Source: Artemia franciscana
Taxonomy: Eukaryota; Arthropoda; Branchiopoda; Anostraca; Artemiidae
Reading direction: 5' to 3'
Length of the DNA: 64,000 nucleotides
Assembly: GCF_032884065.1 (NCBI RefSeq)
Contig: NC_088872.1
Coordinates: 4,774,001-4,838,000, forward strand
Numbering within the stretch: the stretch's first letter is position 1; each line of letters begins with the position of its first letter. Under the pieces are notes generated by a model. It ran no database searches. It was given only the letters and a program-made list of their open reading frames with translations, and was not told where the DNA came from. Of the stretch, positions 36,783-64,000 are shown piece after piece. The translations under genes and the position numbers were made by a program.

Positions 36783-37233
36783 AAACATTAAAAACAAGAA
36801 GAACAATAGTGAAATATTTTCGCAAGACAGTCGAATTCTATATTTAAATGAATATTTCGACCCTATGTCCAAGGATTGTCCTCAGCAAAATATAAATATG
36901 TAAGAGAAAAGAGACTTGTATTGAAATACAACCATTAAAACTAAAATGAAAAATTTAAAACAGTCCCAGTATCCTTACTTCAACAAAGTTCAATCAGGAG
37001 TTCACAAATTTCAAATCTTAAATCTTAATTTTCCTTATCTCCATAGCTCTTCTATGAGCTATTATCATTTTAGTTTTAGTGGTCATATTTTAATGCAAGT
37101 TCTCTTTTCTTTTATATATTTATATTTTGCTGAGGACAGCCCTTGGACATAAGGTCGAAATGTTCATTCAAATATTGAATTTCACTATCTTGTGAAAAGA
37201 TTTCCCTGTTGTTCTTCTTGTTGTTGATGTTTA
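36783..37233. mobile_element. Foldback/MITE with arms of about 120 bp
   Basis: The left arm (36783-36904: caagaagaacaatagtgaaa, tatttcgaccctatgtccaa, gtcctcagcaaaatataaat) returns as complement at 37110-37233 (atttatattttgctgaggac, cttggacataaggtcgaaat, ttgttcttcttgttgttgat). The loop holds the short repeat also seen at 1505-1583. Confidence 0.85.
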
Positions 37234-37602
37234 TGATGGAAAGGAAGTGTGGTCTTTATCACTATTTTTCCATCAACATAGTCTGACTTCAACCCTCTGA
37301 TAGCTTGCAACATGATATAGAATTTGTTTTTATTTTTTGTTGTTGTTGTTGTTGTTCAGATAGTCAGTTATTCCTGACTAAAGGCCTAATACCCAAAATT
37401 TATTTCCCTGCACCATTATTATATTTGAAAAAAGAAGAAGCATCAGTTGATAAAACTCTATTTTCTGAGCTATAAATAAAAGAGTGTAAATAATAGAGAA
37501 GAAAAAAAGCTCATGGTGATCATAACAAAACATAAAGGCTTATTGTGTTTCTAATTTTAGTCTTGCTTTTTTTCTAATGCAATAAAACCCGTACTGTTTC
37601 AG

Positions 37603-63149
<25,547 letters not shown>

Positions 63150-63412
63150 GTTAGTATTTTTGTTTCTTACAGCCTTTTCTTTCTTTTTTTTGAAATATTC
63201 TAATGTCAAAGTACAAAGGCAATTGAAAATGGGATCCCATTGTTTGACCTGGTTAAGAATGATATTTAGACAACCGTATATACGACAAAATAATGAACAA
63301 AACTATCCATATTTATGCATTTGGTAAAATAAAAGTATCTTTAGGAACAAGTAAGATAAAGAGCAAAGAGTGTGGGTAACTTATAAAGAGTGAAAAAAAA
63401 ACATTGATATGA

Positions 63413-63690
63413 CTCAGAATTCTACTCAAATAACAAGAATTGCATTTTTAGAACTAAAGGCAGAGAAAAAGTAACTGGTAACTGAAAATTAAGGTAAAAT
63501 GTTGTTTTGTCAAAATTTCAATATGTATAGACCTGTCATGTAGGCGAATTTCAGGACCCTCTAGAGGGAGAAGGAGTGGAGGTGGGTACTCAAGTACCTC
63601 CACCGGATATACTTTAGCCTGTAGACCCATCCCCGAAATTTTCATTTTCCTAACCTAACCTCTTTCCGAGATAGCAAGGAGTCACTAAAC
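63413..63690 (+). repeat. Dispersed repeat, second copy of the 30535-31265 sequence
   Basis: Shares aattctactcaaata, cagagaaaaagtaactg-type text and ttcattttcctaacctaacc with that copy, but carries a different middle (ctctagagggagaaggagtg). Confidence 0.6.
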
Positions 63691-63713
63691 TAGAATTATA
63701 CCCCTGGCGCTAA

Positions 63714-63946
63714 CGTCGGCAAGAAAAAACATCATCGCCATCTAGCGTTTAGTGACACTTGGCAGTTTTTCAAGTTTTATAACAGTTTTACTGCACTAAT
63801 TCGTGTAATCGTTTAGACTCTTACTACTACACTAATTTTACCAACTACCCAAATCAAATTGATTGTTCTAATTATTATGGCGAGAAAATACCAAGTGTCA
63901 CCAAATGCTAGATTGCATTGAGGTTTTTTGTCGGCACTAGCGCCAG
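63714..63946. mobile_element. MITE with 56-bp inverted ends (ctggcgcta...)
   Basis: Left ctggcgctaacgtcggcaag through ctagcgtttagtgacacttgg; right ccaagtgtcaccaaatgcta through gtcggcactagcgccag. The interior is AT-rich and noncoding. It lies in the prosaposin intron after 63149. Confidence 0.85.
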
Positions 63947-64000
63947 TACTACTATTGTAAGTAGTTCCTACTCAGAAAAAGTTTTTCTACTCAGGAATAA

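Overview
This is a eukaryotic, AT-rich, repeat-dominated window. It resembles a large arthropod genome, possibly a crustacean; the species cannot be fixed from the sequence. Support comes from spliced exons with GT..AG introns, non-LTR retrotransposons with arthropod-like reverse transcriptases, many palindromic elements, very long (TA)n arrays, and one host gene whose best resemblance from memory is to arthropod prosaposins. There are no bacterial-style operons, no rRNA and no convincing intact tRNA.

Host gene. Six exons of a prosaposin (saposin precursor) gene lie on the + strand at 37603-37711, 42391-42538, 49710-49919, 55128-55274, 59856-59996 and 62961-63149. They encode the end of a probable signal peptide, a SapA domain, two complete six-cysteine saposin B domains and the first half of a third. 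The first coding exon is not securely identified and the gene runs off the right edge. Introns are 3-7 kb and full of transposon debris.

Layout. 1.6-7.8 kb is a giant inverted structure: a noncoding modular repeat (called family A here) in + orientation, a 290-bp tandem array, two foldback palindromes, then family A in - orientation. 7.8-15.6 kb holds a (TA)n/(TG)n tract, an RTE-like LINE 3' end and several MITEs. 15.6-19.3 kb holds two more large family A copies, one with a 238-bp tandem duplication. 22-25.4 kb holds family A pieces and a decayed hAT transposase. 26.8-30.1 kb is a decayed LINE with RNase H, interrupted by a hAT-derived insertion between 50-bp direct repeats. 30.5-37.5 kb has foldbacks, LINE fragments, an 80-bp higher-order minisatellite and three long (TA)n arrays. 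From 37.6 kb on is the prosaposin gene. Its introns contain a piggyBac relic, a tRNA-derived SINE, RTE and CR1/L2/jockey-like LINE fragments, and MITEs.

The only convincing cellular function is the lysosomal sphingolipid activator precursor. The rest is mobile or repetitive DNA. The least explained material is family A with its nested palindromes and shared module terminus, so it leads the findings. Coordinates of repeat edges are by eye and may be off by tens of bases. Exon edges are set by splice signals and reading frame and should be exact or nearly so.
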